Below are positions 23,501 to 34,507 of a stretch of 64,000 nt of DNA, one piece after another. Within the stretch, counting starts at the first letter, position 1. Each line of letters starts with the position of its first letter. This DNA comes from Shinisaurus crocodilurus (lineage: Eukaryota; Chordata; Lepidosauria; Squamata; Shinisauridae), in contig CM037877.1 in NCBI GenBank assembly GCA_021292165.1, positions 299,724,726 to 299,788,725 of the forward strand, in the 5' to 3' direction. Both the position numbers and the translations under genes were made by a program. The notes below the pieces were generated by a model that saw only the letters and a list, made by a program, of their open reading frames with translations, did no database searches and was not told the DNA's origin.

Positions 23501-26500
23501 TTACAGGGCAGTTTTAAGAGTCATCGGGGCAGTGTACGGAAACTGCTTGCAACCAGCAGTGGGCATAAGGTAGATTGGGAACTGCTGGCAAATCTATGGG
23601 TGATTTTCAGCTGCTCAGGAAGTGGGTCTCTGACTCCCACCTGTTTAAGATTAGCAACAGCAAAGGAGCTTTTCTGTGTGTGCTGAATTAGGCTCTTAGA
23701 ATCCTGGGTCTGTAGGAACTCAGCTGCAGATTTTTCATCCCTGCATAAGGCTCATGGAGTGTTTGGAAGGTAGCTGGCTCTGCCCCAGGAGCCACTGTTT
23801 CTGTACCTGGCATTTGTCGGTGGGCCTCGGGGTGAAAAACGAGCCATGTAAAAGTAGATTCCGCCAGCCAAAAGTCTGCCGTCTTACTTGGGGTGTCGGG
23901 TGCATACGTTGTGTGTGTCTATAATCAGTGTTCTCCAACCTTGGGTCCCCAGATGTTTTTGGCCTACAACTCCCAGCATGCTCCAGCCAGCTTTGCTGGC
24001 TGGGGCATGCTGGGAGTTGTAGGCCAAAAACATCTGGGGACCCAAGGTTGGAGAACACTGGTCTATATGAAGATGATGATATTTATGGCTCCTTAACCCA
24101 GCTGCTTCATTTCCCCCCGTCTGGGCAGGTAATGAACATGTACGGGGATCTTGTCATGGACACGGTGCCAGAAAAGGTGAGCTTCTGGTCCCGAATTTCC
24201 CGCTTGGCAGGTATATAGGGAATCAGCCACCCGTGTAGGTTGTGAACAGGCTCAAGCTCCCCTTCCCTTCGACATGCGTCCAGTTGTTAGTTTGCAGGAA
24301 AGTACTCTCTGTGGGGGAAGGACCCCTAGTCAGGTCTGGATCAAAAAGGGGGAGGCATTGCTCAGCTGATGGGTCGTGGACATCTCATGGGTCCATCACC
24401 ATCTTCTGAATTTCTAAGGGGGAGAAGAGGAAAGTGAGAGAGGAAGGAAGAAGAGAAGGAAAGCGGAGAAAGGCAGATGTGTGATTTTTTAAAAAATTAA
24501 GGGGATCCCACTTAAGTTAAAAGTGGATTCCAAATCAGGAAATTTTGAAGACTGTTAAGCCAGTGTGGCATAGTGGTGAGAGTGTTGGACTGGGACTCGG
24601 GAGATCCGGGTTCTAGTCCCCGCTCGGCCATGACACTCACTGGGTGACTTTGGGCCAGTCACTGACTCTCCGCCTAACCTGCCTCACAGGGTTGTTGTGA
24701 GAATAAAAGGGAGAGGAGGAGGAAGATTATGTAAGCCACTTTGGGTTCCTTTCAGGAAAAAAGGCGGGGAATAAATATAATAAATAAATAAATAAATAAG
24801 CCAGCTGGCTGAAGCAACTGTCATTCTGAGCTGTTACCACTTGGTGGTGCTCTTGACTTGCTTGCGGTCCCGTCCTCGCCCCCCCCCCTCCCTGCCTTCA
24901 GCCCCAGTTCCACAGCCTTCTTTCATGCAACCAAAATTTGTTCCCCCCCCCCCCAGGTACATTTCTTCAACAGTTTTTTCTATGATAAGCTACGAACCAA
25001 GGGTTATGAAGGAGTGAAGCGCTGGACCAAAAATGTGAGTTCTTGCCAAGAATCTGTGCTATGATGTGTCTGCCTGTGGGGCGGGGGTGGGCGGGGGGCA
25101 GGGATCAGTGAAAGCTGTTGGCGGCGGCGGACAAACTAGAAGGGAGGTGGTAATTGTAATGTTCCAGGTTGCAATAACTGGATATCACATGAGCTGCTAG
25201 AACCCAATTCCAGTATTTCAGTGTTTTTAAAAAGCTTTAATAGGAGCACCATTGCACACTACCTTATGGGGAAACAATTCTTCCAAAACAAATGAAGCCA
25301 TGAGGAATGTTATAATTTCATATCCGTTAAAAGAGAGATCGGTGTAAGAGGTTATAGACCACCTCTTTCACCCTTAAAATCACTAATAGAGGAACTGAAT
25401 TCAAGCATTGATTTAAATGTTAAAATCTGAAAAGAAAATGATTTGTTTGGATATAAAGAATTCATTTATCATAGTACTGTAGTATATTATCTCATTCAGA
25501 TCTGAAGGGGTCATTAAATGGTATGTGTTCCCTATGATTTGAATATTCACAAATTTGTTTGCTCTCAGAATAAACCTTCAGTTAAGAAAGTTGACATAAC
25601 TTCAAAGAATAATATGGAAGAACAGGAAGCATTTATTATCTACGCCCTATAACTTAAAATGTGATACAGAACCAGAATAGGTTAAAAACTATATATGGTT
25701 AAATAGGCATTTAAAGCATATGGGGAAATGTCAGTGTAGAAATCTGTGGAACACAGAACACGAAAAATTTACTAAAGGTGCAATCCTATGCAAGTTTAGA
25801 CAGAAAAAAGGCCTACAACTCCCAGCATGCCCCAGCCAGCTTTGCTGGGTGGGGCATGCTGGGAGTTGCAGGCCTTTTTTTTCTGTCTAAACTTGCATAG
25901 GATTGCGCCCTAAATACACCAATCTGGAAAAAAAATAGTTTTAAAGTTACGACGAGGTGGCATAAAACTTCAGATAAAATAAATAGGGAGTGAACTGTTG
26001 GGATTGCAAGAAACAAAGGAGATTTTTATCATTTGGTAAGAATGTGCTGTGCAAAAAGATATTGGAGAGCAATCAATAAGGCGATAGTAAAAACATTAGG
26101 GGATGGAACTCCTTTAGGCTCTGTATTTCCCTTCTTCAGTTATATAGTTGGGTTTGTATATCAAACGCTATAAAGAATGAACACCATACATGGCTTCTGC
26201 AGCTAGAATGTTCTGTGCCAGGAGATTGCAAACAAAACCGTCAATAAAAGAATGGGTGGATAAAAGGTGGGGTTTTCCCCTCATGGCCAAATGACACATT
26301 ATGTTAGGAAAACAGGCAAAGGCAGAATAAATTCATGAAAAACTGGAAAACGCTTTATTGGGTTTTTTGGTAAAAGGAATAAGTCTTACTTGAATATACA
26401 GTTTTGCTTTTCGATACTCTAAGCTTATTAACAATAAGAAAAGGAGAAAGATTTTAAAAACTTTTAATTTCTGAAAATGTAACATAATAAGGAGGAAAGG

Positions 26501-29500
26501 GAAAGGACAAGTGATTTGTTTGTTTTGCTATCTGCTTATAGTGTCCTTATGAATTAGCTGTTTTATTTTAAAAAAATAAATAATAGAAGGAAGGTGGAAA
26601 GGCCTTAACTTCAGAGGTGCCTGGTAGCCATGCTCTGAAACAGCCTCCCCCAACTGTGGCCATGCTGGCTGGGGATTCTGGGAGCTGTAGTCCAACACAT
26701 CTGGCGGGCACGAGGTTGGGGAAGGCTTCCCTAAAACCTCAAGCATGATCCCCAAATGTGTGAGAGGCTGCTTTGTGTCCTGTCCTGTCCCAGGGCTGAG
26801 CCTCAGCATTGGACATCCAGCTCCGGGGCTGTGTTCAGGGGGAGGGTTGGGCAGTGGTGTGCGTGTGTATCTGTGTGTCAGCAAACAAAGGCTGGCTGGA
26901 GCGAGGCTGTGCTGAGCTCCTCTGGCGCCCTCCACAGGTCGACATCTTCAATAAGGAGCTGCTTCTCATCCCGATCCACCTGGAGGTTCACTGGTCTCTG
27001 ATCTGTGTGGAGGTGAAGCAGAGAAAAATCACGTACCTGGACTCCCAGCGTACCCTCAACCGGCGGTGCCCCAAGGTAAAGGCCGTTGCTCTCTTCTTGT
27101 AGGCCCCACGGTCACTGTGCGTTGGGACCAGCCTTGAAACTGGTGCAGCGGCCATGGCTCCCTTCAAGGGACCTGGGAATTGTTTGGGTGGCTGACCACC
27201 TCCCAGCCCTTAAATTCTTGGAGTTCTTGAAGGGAGAAAACAAGACTGCTGACCACAAGTTTGGAGCCTGGCATAAGTTTGGAATAGACAGGTGGGCATG
27301 CTAGGAAGAAGGTGCATTAAAGGTGCAGTATTTTTCAGGGGCTTCAAGCAAGCAGAGAGGTGTGCCCTGGGACAGAGCAGGGTTGACCGACTGTTAGGGA
27401 GGACTCGGACAGGAACTGGGAATTGGACTCCAGGCACGTGTGTGTGTGCACACTTGGCTATGACTGTCTTCTCTCCTCTCCCCAGCACATCTGCAGATAC
27501 CTGCAAGCTGAAGCAGACAAGAAGAACCGTCCAGACTTCAGAGACGGGTGGAAAGGGGTTTTCCAGATGGTGAGTTTCTCTCTCCACTCCTTCTGTGGTG
27601 ACACAGTGACAGGTGGACTGTCTCCAGGCCTCTGCAGCCAGGGGGACCCAAGAATGGAGCCTGCACTGTCACGAGCGGAGTCCCCCATCAGCTGAATGCA
27701 GGTGGGGCTTCGGTTTAATCTTGGAGCTGCAGTGAGCGCTGAGCTTGTTCAGTCCACACGGTGACCTGCATCTGTGCCGCGTTGTCTGTGCTTCAGCGGT
27801 GCTGTGAGATGCCCTGTAGATCCATTTCTAAGTGGAGAAGGCTTGTTTACCCACCAGCTACTCACAGATTGTTCTAGGCTGGCCGTTGGCAACTAGTGGC
27901 CCAGAGAAGGTGCTTGTGGGTCCCCAGAGGCGGTGGGATGTGTGTGTGCAAAAAGAGACGGTGCTTGCCTCATCTTGCCTGCCTACCTCTCTTCTTCCCC
28001 TGTCCAAGATGACTGTATGTTTTCCTCCTGCTGCGTGGCTACAAATTCATGTGTCGAAAGTTCCCTGTCCTCCTCCCTCTATGGGGGGTGGGGGGAGAGA
28101 AATATGGGGTAGATCAGAGAGCGATGGTTGTGGGGAGACCTCGGCCAGCCACACCTCCACTGCTTCCTCACAGTGGTTTTCCAGCCAAGCCTGTGCCTTG
28201 TACCAGCCTTCCCCAACCTGCTGCCAGATGCGTTGGACTAAAATTCCCAGAATCCTGGGAGTTGTAGTCCCAACGCATCTGGAGTGCACCAGGTTGGGGA
28301 AGATTGCCCTAAACAAGGCAGGTGGGCATGTGCCACATGCAGGTGCACCGTAGGAAAGGCGCCTGTAGGGGAAATACCGGCGTCGGTGCAGGAGAATGAT
28401 GCGAATATATAAGCCGGGATTCTGGGCGGACTTGACCAGGAGGTTGGGGAGGGAATTTACTTCTGACCCCCGGATAGAATCGTAGCAATCTGCCTTATCC
28501 CGGGTTAGCCCCTTGGGCCATCCAGCCCAGAACTGTCTGTTCTGACTGGCAGGGGCCAGGCAGAAGTCGTCCACATCACCTGCTTTACCTGTACCTGATC
28601 CTTTAATTAAGAGAGGCTGATCAGCTGAACCCAGAAGACTGGGCCCGCCCTCCTCCCCCACTGGGCCAAACCCAGCAACAGGCATGATCAAAGCAAGAAT
28701 TTCGGCCTGGATTGGCGCAAATACTGGATGCGCTGACTGTTTAGAGGGAAATGGCAGGGGCGGGGCACAGATTTTGGCCGATATCCCCTTATTTATAGGG
28801 GAGTGGGAAGTGGGAGCTGCTGGCCCAGAAGGCGGGTCCCAAAAGGGGATGGATATCCGTTGCTTCACAGTGGCATTCCTGGGCCGTGGCGGGAGTCATC
28901 CTTGCTCCTGTCTGCTGTGGTCTGACCTCTGCTTCATTTCTCCTCTTAGAACATTGCCAGGCAAAACAATGACAGTGATTGTGGAGCTTTTGTCCTGCAG
29001 GTGAGTCCCGGGTCTTGACGTTTCAGAACGGCAGCAGGCACCTCGCCCTCCCAGATCCAGTGCCCTCCGTTCTCTTCTCTTCCCCCGCCCCACTTACCAT
29101 AGACCAGCCTTCCTGGCTGAAGGATTCTGGGAGGTGCACGCCAACACATCTGGAGGGCACCGGGTTGGGGAAGGCTACCTGCTATAGCAGTGTTCTCCAC
29201 CCTTGGGTCCCCAGATGTTTTTGGCCTACAACTCCCAGCATGCCCCAGCCAGCGTAGCTGGCTGGGGCATGCTGGGAGTTGTAGGCCAAAAACATCTGGG
29301 GACCCAAGGGTGGAGAACGCTGTGCTATAGGCATTAATGCTGGCCCAGGTTGGGATTGGGCTGAACCTCTTGGTGATTATCAGTTTTTTTAAGCAAAAGC
29401 TGTCTACGTTCCCATAATTTCTGTGCAACTGGAGAATTTGACACTGGCATAGGATTCAGCATTCTGAAATCATTCTTTTTTAAAAAAAAAAAAAAAAGGT

Positions 29501-30872
29501 CAAGTTTCTAATCCTGAATGCTGCAAAGATGATTTAATGTGTTCATATACTGCTCTTCAGGTGAAACTCACAATGTGGTTTATATGAAAACACTCACGTA
29601 ATAAGCATTAACAAAACTATAGCAATAAAACAGGATCCCCCCCCCCCCCAAGAAGCCAAATATCTTCTCCCCTCCGGGCCCGGTGATCCTTGAGTAGCCC
29701 TGTGGCACTGGGAGCTCGAGCGTGGGCAGCTCTTCTGTCTGTCTGTCTGTCCTCCGCTCAGAGCGAGACGATCCTTGAGGAATAGGCTGGCACATGTGTG
29801 TGCAGGGAGGGCATGGCAGCACCTCGGAGGCCATTTGGGGAGCCGGAGCAGTGGGAGCGCCAAGCCCCAACCATGGAACTAACTTCAGTGCCTCACATCC
29901 TGGTGGAATGTACTTAAATGTGCATAATTGTGGCCAGTTGTTAGAAATCCAGTTTCTCTATGTGGAGAATTTGAGTTATTTTGGCACACAGCTTTTTTTT
30001 TTTTCAGTGCAGAGTTGTACCCTAATTGTGATTTAAAATATTTAAAGAGACTGTTCCTGTGTGTGTAGCAGTTTCCCATTACATTGAAAGCCCTACCCCT
30101 CTTATCAGTGGGTGCTTTTAACAATCCCAAGTGTGGTGCTTGCATTGAGAGCTCTGAATTCTGTTCCTTTGTACACGCACCCCAGGCATGGGGTGTTGTG
30201 TCCACACAAGTTTTAGCTTACTAGCCAGGTCATACCGTGGGGCTTCCACTGAGCTCACCGCCGCCCCCCCCCCACACACACAAACAAGCATTCCATGTAC
30301 TCTGCTTGTGCAGACTCAGTGGAAGAGAGCTGGGGGGACGACCCCTATCACACGGGCTGGAGCCAACCTCTCACTGCCACAGCTTTCTCCAAGGCTCGGC
30401 GCCGAGACCCCTCCTTGCCCCCCCCCCGTTCAGCCCCTCAGCTTTGAATGGGGTCAAATGCCCATGGTGGCCTTTTCTCCACCGATCCCAGTATCACAAT
30501 GTTATGGCTTTATTTGGACTCCGCTTTAAACTTTTGAGAAAGCAGTATAAAGCTGGTGTCCCTCTGCCTGACGGTTTCTGCCTGTGTAGTTACCTCGCCA
30601 GGGCAGTCTTGTCTGCTACTCTGCTGGGGTACTTGAGGCCGTTGCCCTTGCCAGGTTGATAGGTTGAACTGTGTATCAACGAAGGCACATCTCCCCAGAT
30701 GCTTTTGGCCTACAACTCCCAGCATGCCCCAGCCAGCTATGCTGGCTGGGGCATGCTGGGAGTTGTAGGCCAAAAGCATCTGGGGGACCCAAGGTTGGAG
30801 AACACTGAGCTATAAGGTGTAGAGACCCCCTTTGCTTCTGTAGACAGAGAGGAAGTACGTATGTGTTGCTAA

Positions 30873-30911
<39 letters not shown>

Positions 30912-31025
30912 TAGTATTCCAAATTCCTGGCTCTGGGCCTCCCCTTCACATTCACGCAGCAAGACATGCCGAAACTCCGCCGACAGATGTACAAGGAGTT
31001 GTGCCACTGCAAGCTCATTGCGTGA
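17555..31025 (+). CDS. SENP3: Sentrin-specific protease 3 (SUMO2/3 protease)
   Basis: SENP3 is a nucleolar cysteine protease that removes SUMO2/3 from targets in ribosome biogenesis. Coding exons: 17555-18509, 19762-20064, 20672-20783, 22054-22201, 24129-24176, 24957-25034, 26938-27075, 27486-27569, 28950-29000, 30915-31025; all phases agree and give 675 residues. The start [11 protein letters not shown] matches the family start (MKET) and lies 13 bases after a splice acceptor. The N-terminal part is low-complexity and basic, with the conserved [17 protein letters not shown] block. The Ulp1 domain fills the C-terminal ~230 residues: NWLNDQ, catalytic His in VHWSL, Asp in YLDSQRT, Cys in NDSDCGAF. 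The human protein has 574 residues; the extra length here lies in the N-terminal half. In mammals the gene also precedes EIF4A1. Confidence 0.97.
18620..18768. mobile_element. Palindromic MITE (TTCCCCAACC-type), degraded
   Basis: CATCCTTCCCCAGCCAGGTA on the left, CCAGGTTGGTTGGGGAAGGC on the right; right arm has GGGAGTTGCAGTCCAACACA. In SENP3 intron. Confidence 0.7.
18885..19215. repeat. Interspersed repeat, family R3 (copy 1)
   Basis: Shares ordered blocks with 21548-21985 and 52020-52530: GGCAAAAGGGGC, CTTAAAGCTCTT, TTAGGAGAGGCATTTCAACC, GTGGCCACCTGGGG. Probably a DNA transposon remnant; ends not defined. Confidence 0.7.
19555..19695 (+). mobile_element. tRNA-derived SINE, second family (copy 1)
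   Basis: GCTTTGCATGCAAAAGGTCC and B-box-like CAGGTTTGATCCCTGG, then CAGCATCTCCAGGGAGGGCT. Other copies at 48574, 53836 (minus) and 39843 (minus). Confidence 0.7.
20067..20100. repeat. (TG)n microsatellite
   Basis: Short GTGTGTGTGT run immediately downstream of the SENP3 exon-2 donor. Confidence 0.85.
21548..21985. repeat. Interspersed repeat, family R3 (copy 2)
   Basis: Begins CAGGGGTGGGAGCCTCTTTC and contains GGCAAAAGGGGTGAAGCC, TTAGGAGAGGCATTTCAACC and a poly-G/poly-A tract. The most complete left end of the three copies. Confidence 0.7.
22335..23330 (+). mobile_element. L2-like LINE remnant
   Basis: Contains CTGCACTGGCTCCCAGTTCA and ACCTATAAAGC, which resemble the conserved 3' coding block of L2-type LINEs (HWLPV...KLLVLTYKA), then a T-rich 3' tail. 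Frames are broken. In SENP3 intron 4. Confidence 0.5.
23926..24060. mobile_element. Palindromic hAT MITE (CAGTGTTCTCCAACC family), near-perfect
   Basis: A 135-bp hairpin: left CAGTGTTCTCCAACCTTGGG, right the complement ending GAGAACACTG. Each arm holds CTACAACTCCCAGCATGC. Flanks GTCTATAAT and GTCTATAT resemble an 8-bp duplication with one indel. Confidence 0.88.
24557..24800 (+). mobile_element. tRNA-derived SINE (Sauria type)
   Basis: Full-length copy in a SENP3 intron, from AGCCAGTGTGGCATAGTGGT to a TAAATAAATA tail. Confidence 0.93.
25150..26520. repeat. A/T-rich decayed repeat, possibly L1-derived
   Basis: A sharp drop in GC compared with its surroundings. Translation shows scraps like L1 ORF2 C-termini (a CKK-type motif near 26055), all frames broken. 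A MITE is nested at 25777-25910. Confidence 0.35.
25777..25910. mobile_element. Palindromic MITE with a different end but the same core
   Basis: Ends read GGTGCAATCCTATGCAAGTT and its complement ending GGATTGCGCCC. The inner arms (GGCCTACAACTCCCAGCATG) match the hAT MITEs. Flanked by ACTAAA and TAAATA. Confidence 0.85.
26640..26732. mobile_element. Palindromic MITE (TTCCCCAACC-type), short
   Basis: CAGCCTCCCCCAACTGTGGC...GGGAGCTGTAGTCCAACACA...GGTTGGGGAAGGC. The left arm is partly deleted. Confidence 0.7.
28203..28312. mobile_element. Palindromic MITE (TTCCCCAACC-type)
   Basis: CAGCCTTCCCCAACCTGCTG on the left, CACCAGGTTGGGGAAGATTG on the right; the centre is the hairpin TTCCCAGAATCCTGGGA. 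Confidence 0.82.
29103..29178. mobile_element. Palindromic MITE (TTCCCCAACC-type), partial
   Basis: Left arm truncated; right part GGAGGTGCACGCCAACACAT...GGTTGGGGAAGGCT is intact. Confidence 0.65.
29188..29322. mobile_element. Palindromic hAT MITE with perfect 8-bp target duplication
   Basis: Same family as 23926-24060. The identical 8-bp TGCTATAG flanks it at 29180-29187 and 29323-29330, which assigns the family to hAT. Confidence 0.95.
29477..29500. repeat. T/A homopolymer tract
   Basis: A poly-A run of about 17 bases after TTTT, in SENP3 intron 9. A poly-C run follows at 29638-29650. Confidence 0.8.
30692..30807. mobile_element. Palindromic hAT MITE, left end truncated
   Basis: Right end GGTTGGAGAACACTG is complete; the left starts at TCCCCAGATGCTTTTGGCC. 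In SENP3 last intron. Confidence 0.85.
30871..30908. repeat. (TC)n microsatellite forming the polypyrimidine tract of the last SENP3 exon
   Basis: About 19 TC units lie directly before TCGTGTAG|TATTCC, the acceptor of SENP3 exon 10. Confidence 0.9.
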
Positions 31026-31705
31026 CAGCCCTACACACACTCAAAACACACGCATCCACTGCCTCGGACAGATGGATACACACTACTCCTCCTTCCTACC
31101 GCTGGGAGCAGCACCCCCAAAAGCTCTTCCTCACCTTGTTGGGTGCAGGTTTAGATGCCATCAGATTTGGGGTGTATACAAGGGGACTCTTAGGTCACTG
31201 GAACTCTGAGGTTTGATAACCGGACTCATTGGGGGGGGGGATTTTTTTTTTTTTTTTACCCAAGTTACCCCCTCTTTCTTCTCTTCCTGGTCTTTTTTTG
31301 TTTTGTGTTGTTCATATTTAAACCCCAACACAGGGCGGCATTTCTCTAGGTTGGTTCCTTTATGGGATGTGGGGTGGGACTGGGGGTGGGCGGGTTATAT
31401 ACCTAACATGCCCTCTGCAAATGCTCCACTCCAGATCTGAGAAAGAGGGCATCAAGTCCTAAAATGGGGACCAGGAAGGGAGGGGGGAGGGAATAGTCAA
31501 ACCCCCCCCCCTTCTCCCTCTGCTTTATCACCTTGTTGGTTACTTGTGTTAGTGGATAATGTATGTTTTTTCCCCAAAAGGGGAAGAAGTTGGAAAAGGG
31601 GCAAGAAATAGTGATGGGTGGGGTGGGGGGTGGGGACAGGTTTATACACTGGGGCCGAGATAACTGAAACAAGCATTTTTTTATACGATGGCTACCATTG
31701 TGGGT

Positions 31706-31711
31706 AATAAA
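31706..31711 (+). terminator. SENP3: SENP3 polyA signal
   Basis: AATAAA, 681 bases after the TGA at 31023-31025. Gives a 3' UTR of about 0.7 kb. Confidence 0.75.
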
Positions 31712-31734
31712 AAAAGCATTCTTTGGAGAAGCAC

Positions 31735-32284
31735 GCCAGCGCACATGGACTTCCTGCCTCCCCCCCCGCTCTCCCCTCTGCAAAGCCATGCAAGGGAGCT
31801 CTGTGCACTTTCTCTGGGCCAAGCAAACACAGAGTGCTTGTCCCACAACCTAGATCTGGCGGGGGGGGGGGGGTTGGTTTAAAAAAAAAAAAAAAATCAA
31901 GTCCCTCACCCTTCTACTTGCAAAAGATGAGCTTCCTTGGGAGCGTGAAGGGCGCTAATTGGGTCTCCTGCGTGGGTCCTCCAGGCCCTGCCTATATACA
32001 TAGATAACATCCTCATTGCTCTCCGGGAAGCAGCATCGTACAAAAACGTATTTTTTAGATGGATTACAGAAATGGAGTTTCCTTGGGATGGACTTTGTGC
32101 GATTTTGGGGGCAAGGGTCCTGCTTATCCTCACCTTACCAGGGCCTGATTCCCCTTAGGTTAATCGTAGTAGCATGGGTCAACTTTAGCACAATATGACC
32201 TCGCTGTCATTGTATCCTATCTTATCTGTTGTCATACACCCTCCTCCAAAACACAGTCACAAATGAGTCTCAAAAGAAAGCCAG
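31735..32284. other. No gene or clear repeat recognised
   Basis: Intergenic; contains poly-G and poly-A tracts at about 31860-31895 only. Confidence 0.5.
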
Positions 32285-32640
32285 GTGATCTCACGCACAA
32301 GATGGAGGACTTCTTCACACAGCGCACAGTTAAACTATGGCATTCACTACCACAAGATGTAGTGATGGCCACCAAACTTGAATGACTTTAAAAGGGGATT
32401 AGACAAATTCATGGAGGAGAAGGCTACCACTGGCTACTGGTCCCGATGGCTACATATTATCGGAGGCAGTATGCCTTTGTATACCCATCGCTGGGGAACA
32501 TGGGCAGGAGGGTTGCTGCTGCGCTCATGACCTGCTTGTGGGCGCCCCAGTGGGGCGACTGCTTGGCCATGGGGGGAACAGAATGCCGGATTCGATGAGC
32601 CCTGGGTCTGACCCAGTGGGGGCCCTATGTATGTTCTTAG
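32285..32640 (+). mobile_element. Old CR1/L3-type LINE 3' end
   Basis: Contains CTTCACACAGCGCACAGTTAAA, GGGGAACATGGGCAGGAG and the end TATGTATGTTCTTA, colinear with 34150-34507. Confidence 0.85.
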
Positions 32641-32837
32641 GACTTCTTCGCCAGAAGCTTCTGGCCTAAAATGTAATTCAGGGCTTGCTGGGACCAACTT
32701 GGCTTCTGCCTCCTCCTAGTGCCTCTCCCATCTCCTTTCTCTGTTGCTTGGAGGGATGGCCAACTACATAGGAGGGGGAAGGAACTACATAGGCCCCCAT
32801 ACTGTGTCTCCTTATGATTCTGTACATGTGCAATCAT

Positions 32838-33160
32838 GTATTTGAAGGGATGTCACACAGAGGAGGGCAAAGATCTCTTCTCGTTCATCCCAGTTTGCAG
32901 GACACGGAATAATGGGCTCAAGTTACAGGAACCTAGATTCCACCTCAAACATCAGGAAAATTTCCGACTGTCAGAGCAATAAGACAATTGAATCAACTAC
33001 CCTAGGAGGTGGTGGGCTCTCCCGTCTGGAGGCATTCAAGGTGCAGCTGGACAGACATCTGTCAGGGATGCTTTGACCTGGATTCCTGCATTGAGCAGGG
33101 GGTTGGACTCGATGGCCTGTAGGCCCCTTCCAACTCTACTTTTCTATGATTCTATGTAAG
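32838..33160 (+). mobile_element. CR1 LINE 3' end
   Basis: Starts at TTTGAAGGGATGTCACACAG and ends TCTATGATTCTATG; several small indels break the frame. Confidence 0.92.
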
Positions 33161-33827
33161 GCAGCGTGCGTGCGTGCGTGCAATTTGTAGCCCTCCAGAT
33201 GGGAGCTGAAGGCCAAAACATCACCCCTCACTGTTGGCTATGCTGGCTAGGCCTGATGGAAGTTGTAGGTGAAAACATATGGATGGCCGCACGTTGTGAG
33301 GGCATGTGCAAAGAGCAGGTGAGTTGAATGGCCTGGCCTAACCCACAATGTGAGTGTAACGTTGAGGCTGAGGGCCTGCCTGGTTCTGAACCTGAACAGG
33401 TTGTGTGCCCAGAGGTGATTTCAGTCGCTAGTTGGGGAAAAAGGGCCTTGTGAAGGTGCTCCTAGGGCACTTAACAGGAACCTGAAACATGCTTGTTTTT
33501 TCAAGCATTTTTCCAGATGATACATCTGGCTGTTTCTCTGCGGGGTCCTTTCACAAGAACCTAACCCTCACGTGGATGGCGCCCAAGATGACCCACATAC
33601 ATAAAAACATAAAATACAACTGGAATCATATCTTCACCATTGCATAACTAAAGCAAGCTTGTACAGCATTCTACAGATCAGTATAACAAATCAGATCTAA
33701 TAACTTAGAACAGCAACACTTTAAATAATTAAAATATCCACCCCATTATCTTAACTAAAAACAAATCAAAGCTTTTCAGGGCCCATTTAAAAGTTGGTAA
33801 AATTGATAAATAGCTCTATGAAAATAT

Positions 33828-34507
33828 CAACCCAGTGTGCAACTGCTGTGAAAAAGGCAAATTCCATGTTACAAAACTGCCAAGATCATCCTGCCCTTAT
33901 ACAAATCTATGGTCTGACCACACTTCGAATACTGTGTACATAACTGCACCCCAAAAAGGATATAGCAGAGTTGGACAAAGTGCAGAAAAGGGCAACTAAA
34001 ATGATCAAGGGGCTGGAGCAACTCCCCTACGAGGAAAGGGTACAACATCTGGAATTCTTTAGAGAAAAGGGCAAGTAAAGGGAGACATGATAGAGGTGGA
34101 CAAAATCATGCCCAATGTGGAGAAAGTTGATAGGGAGGCATTTTTCTTCCTCATAATGCCAGAATTCAGTGGGGTCATCCCATGAAGCTGATCGGTGGGA
34201 GATTCAGGACAGAAGGAACTTCACACAGCACAGAGTTAAATTATGGAATTTGCTAACACGAGATGTAGGGATGGGCACCAATTTGGATGGCTTTTAAAGG
34301 AGATTGGGCAAATTCATGGAGGCGGCTATCTGGTCCTGATTGTTTATATGCTGCCTCCAGTATCACAGGCAGTATGCCTGTGTACACCAGTTGCTAACAT
34401 GGGCAGGAGGGTCCTACTTGTGGACGTCCCATTGGCCACTGTGTGAACAGAATGCTGGACTAGATGGACTGGACTCTGTCTGATGCACCACAGCTCTTAC
34501 GTTCTTA
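33828..34507 (+). mobile_element. Old CR1/L3-type LINE, uninterrupted
   Basis: Coding remnants PVYKSMV.PHFEYC-like and EKRVQHLEF-like are frame-broken. It carries CCTGCCCTTATACAAATC, the empty counterpart of the site hit by the hAT at 5546. Confidence 0.85.
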
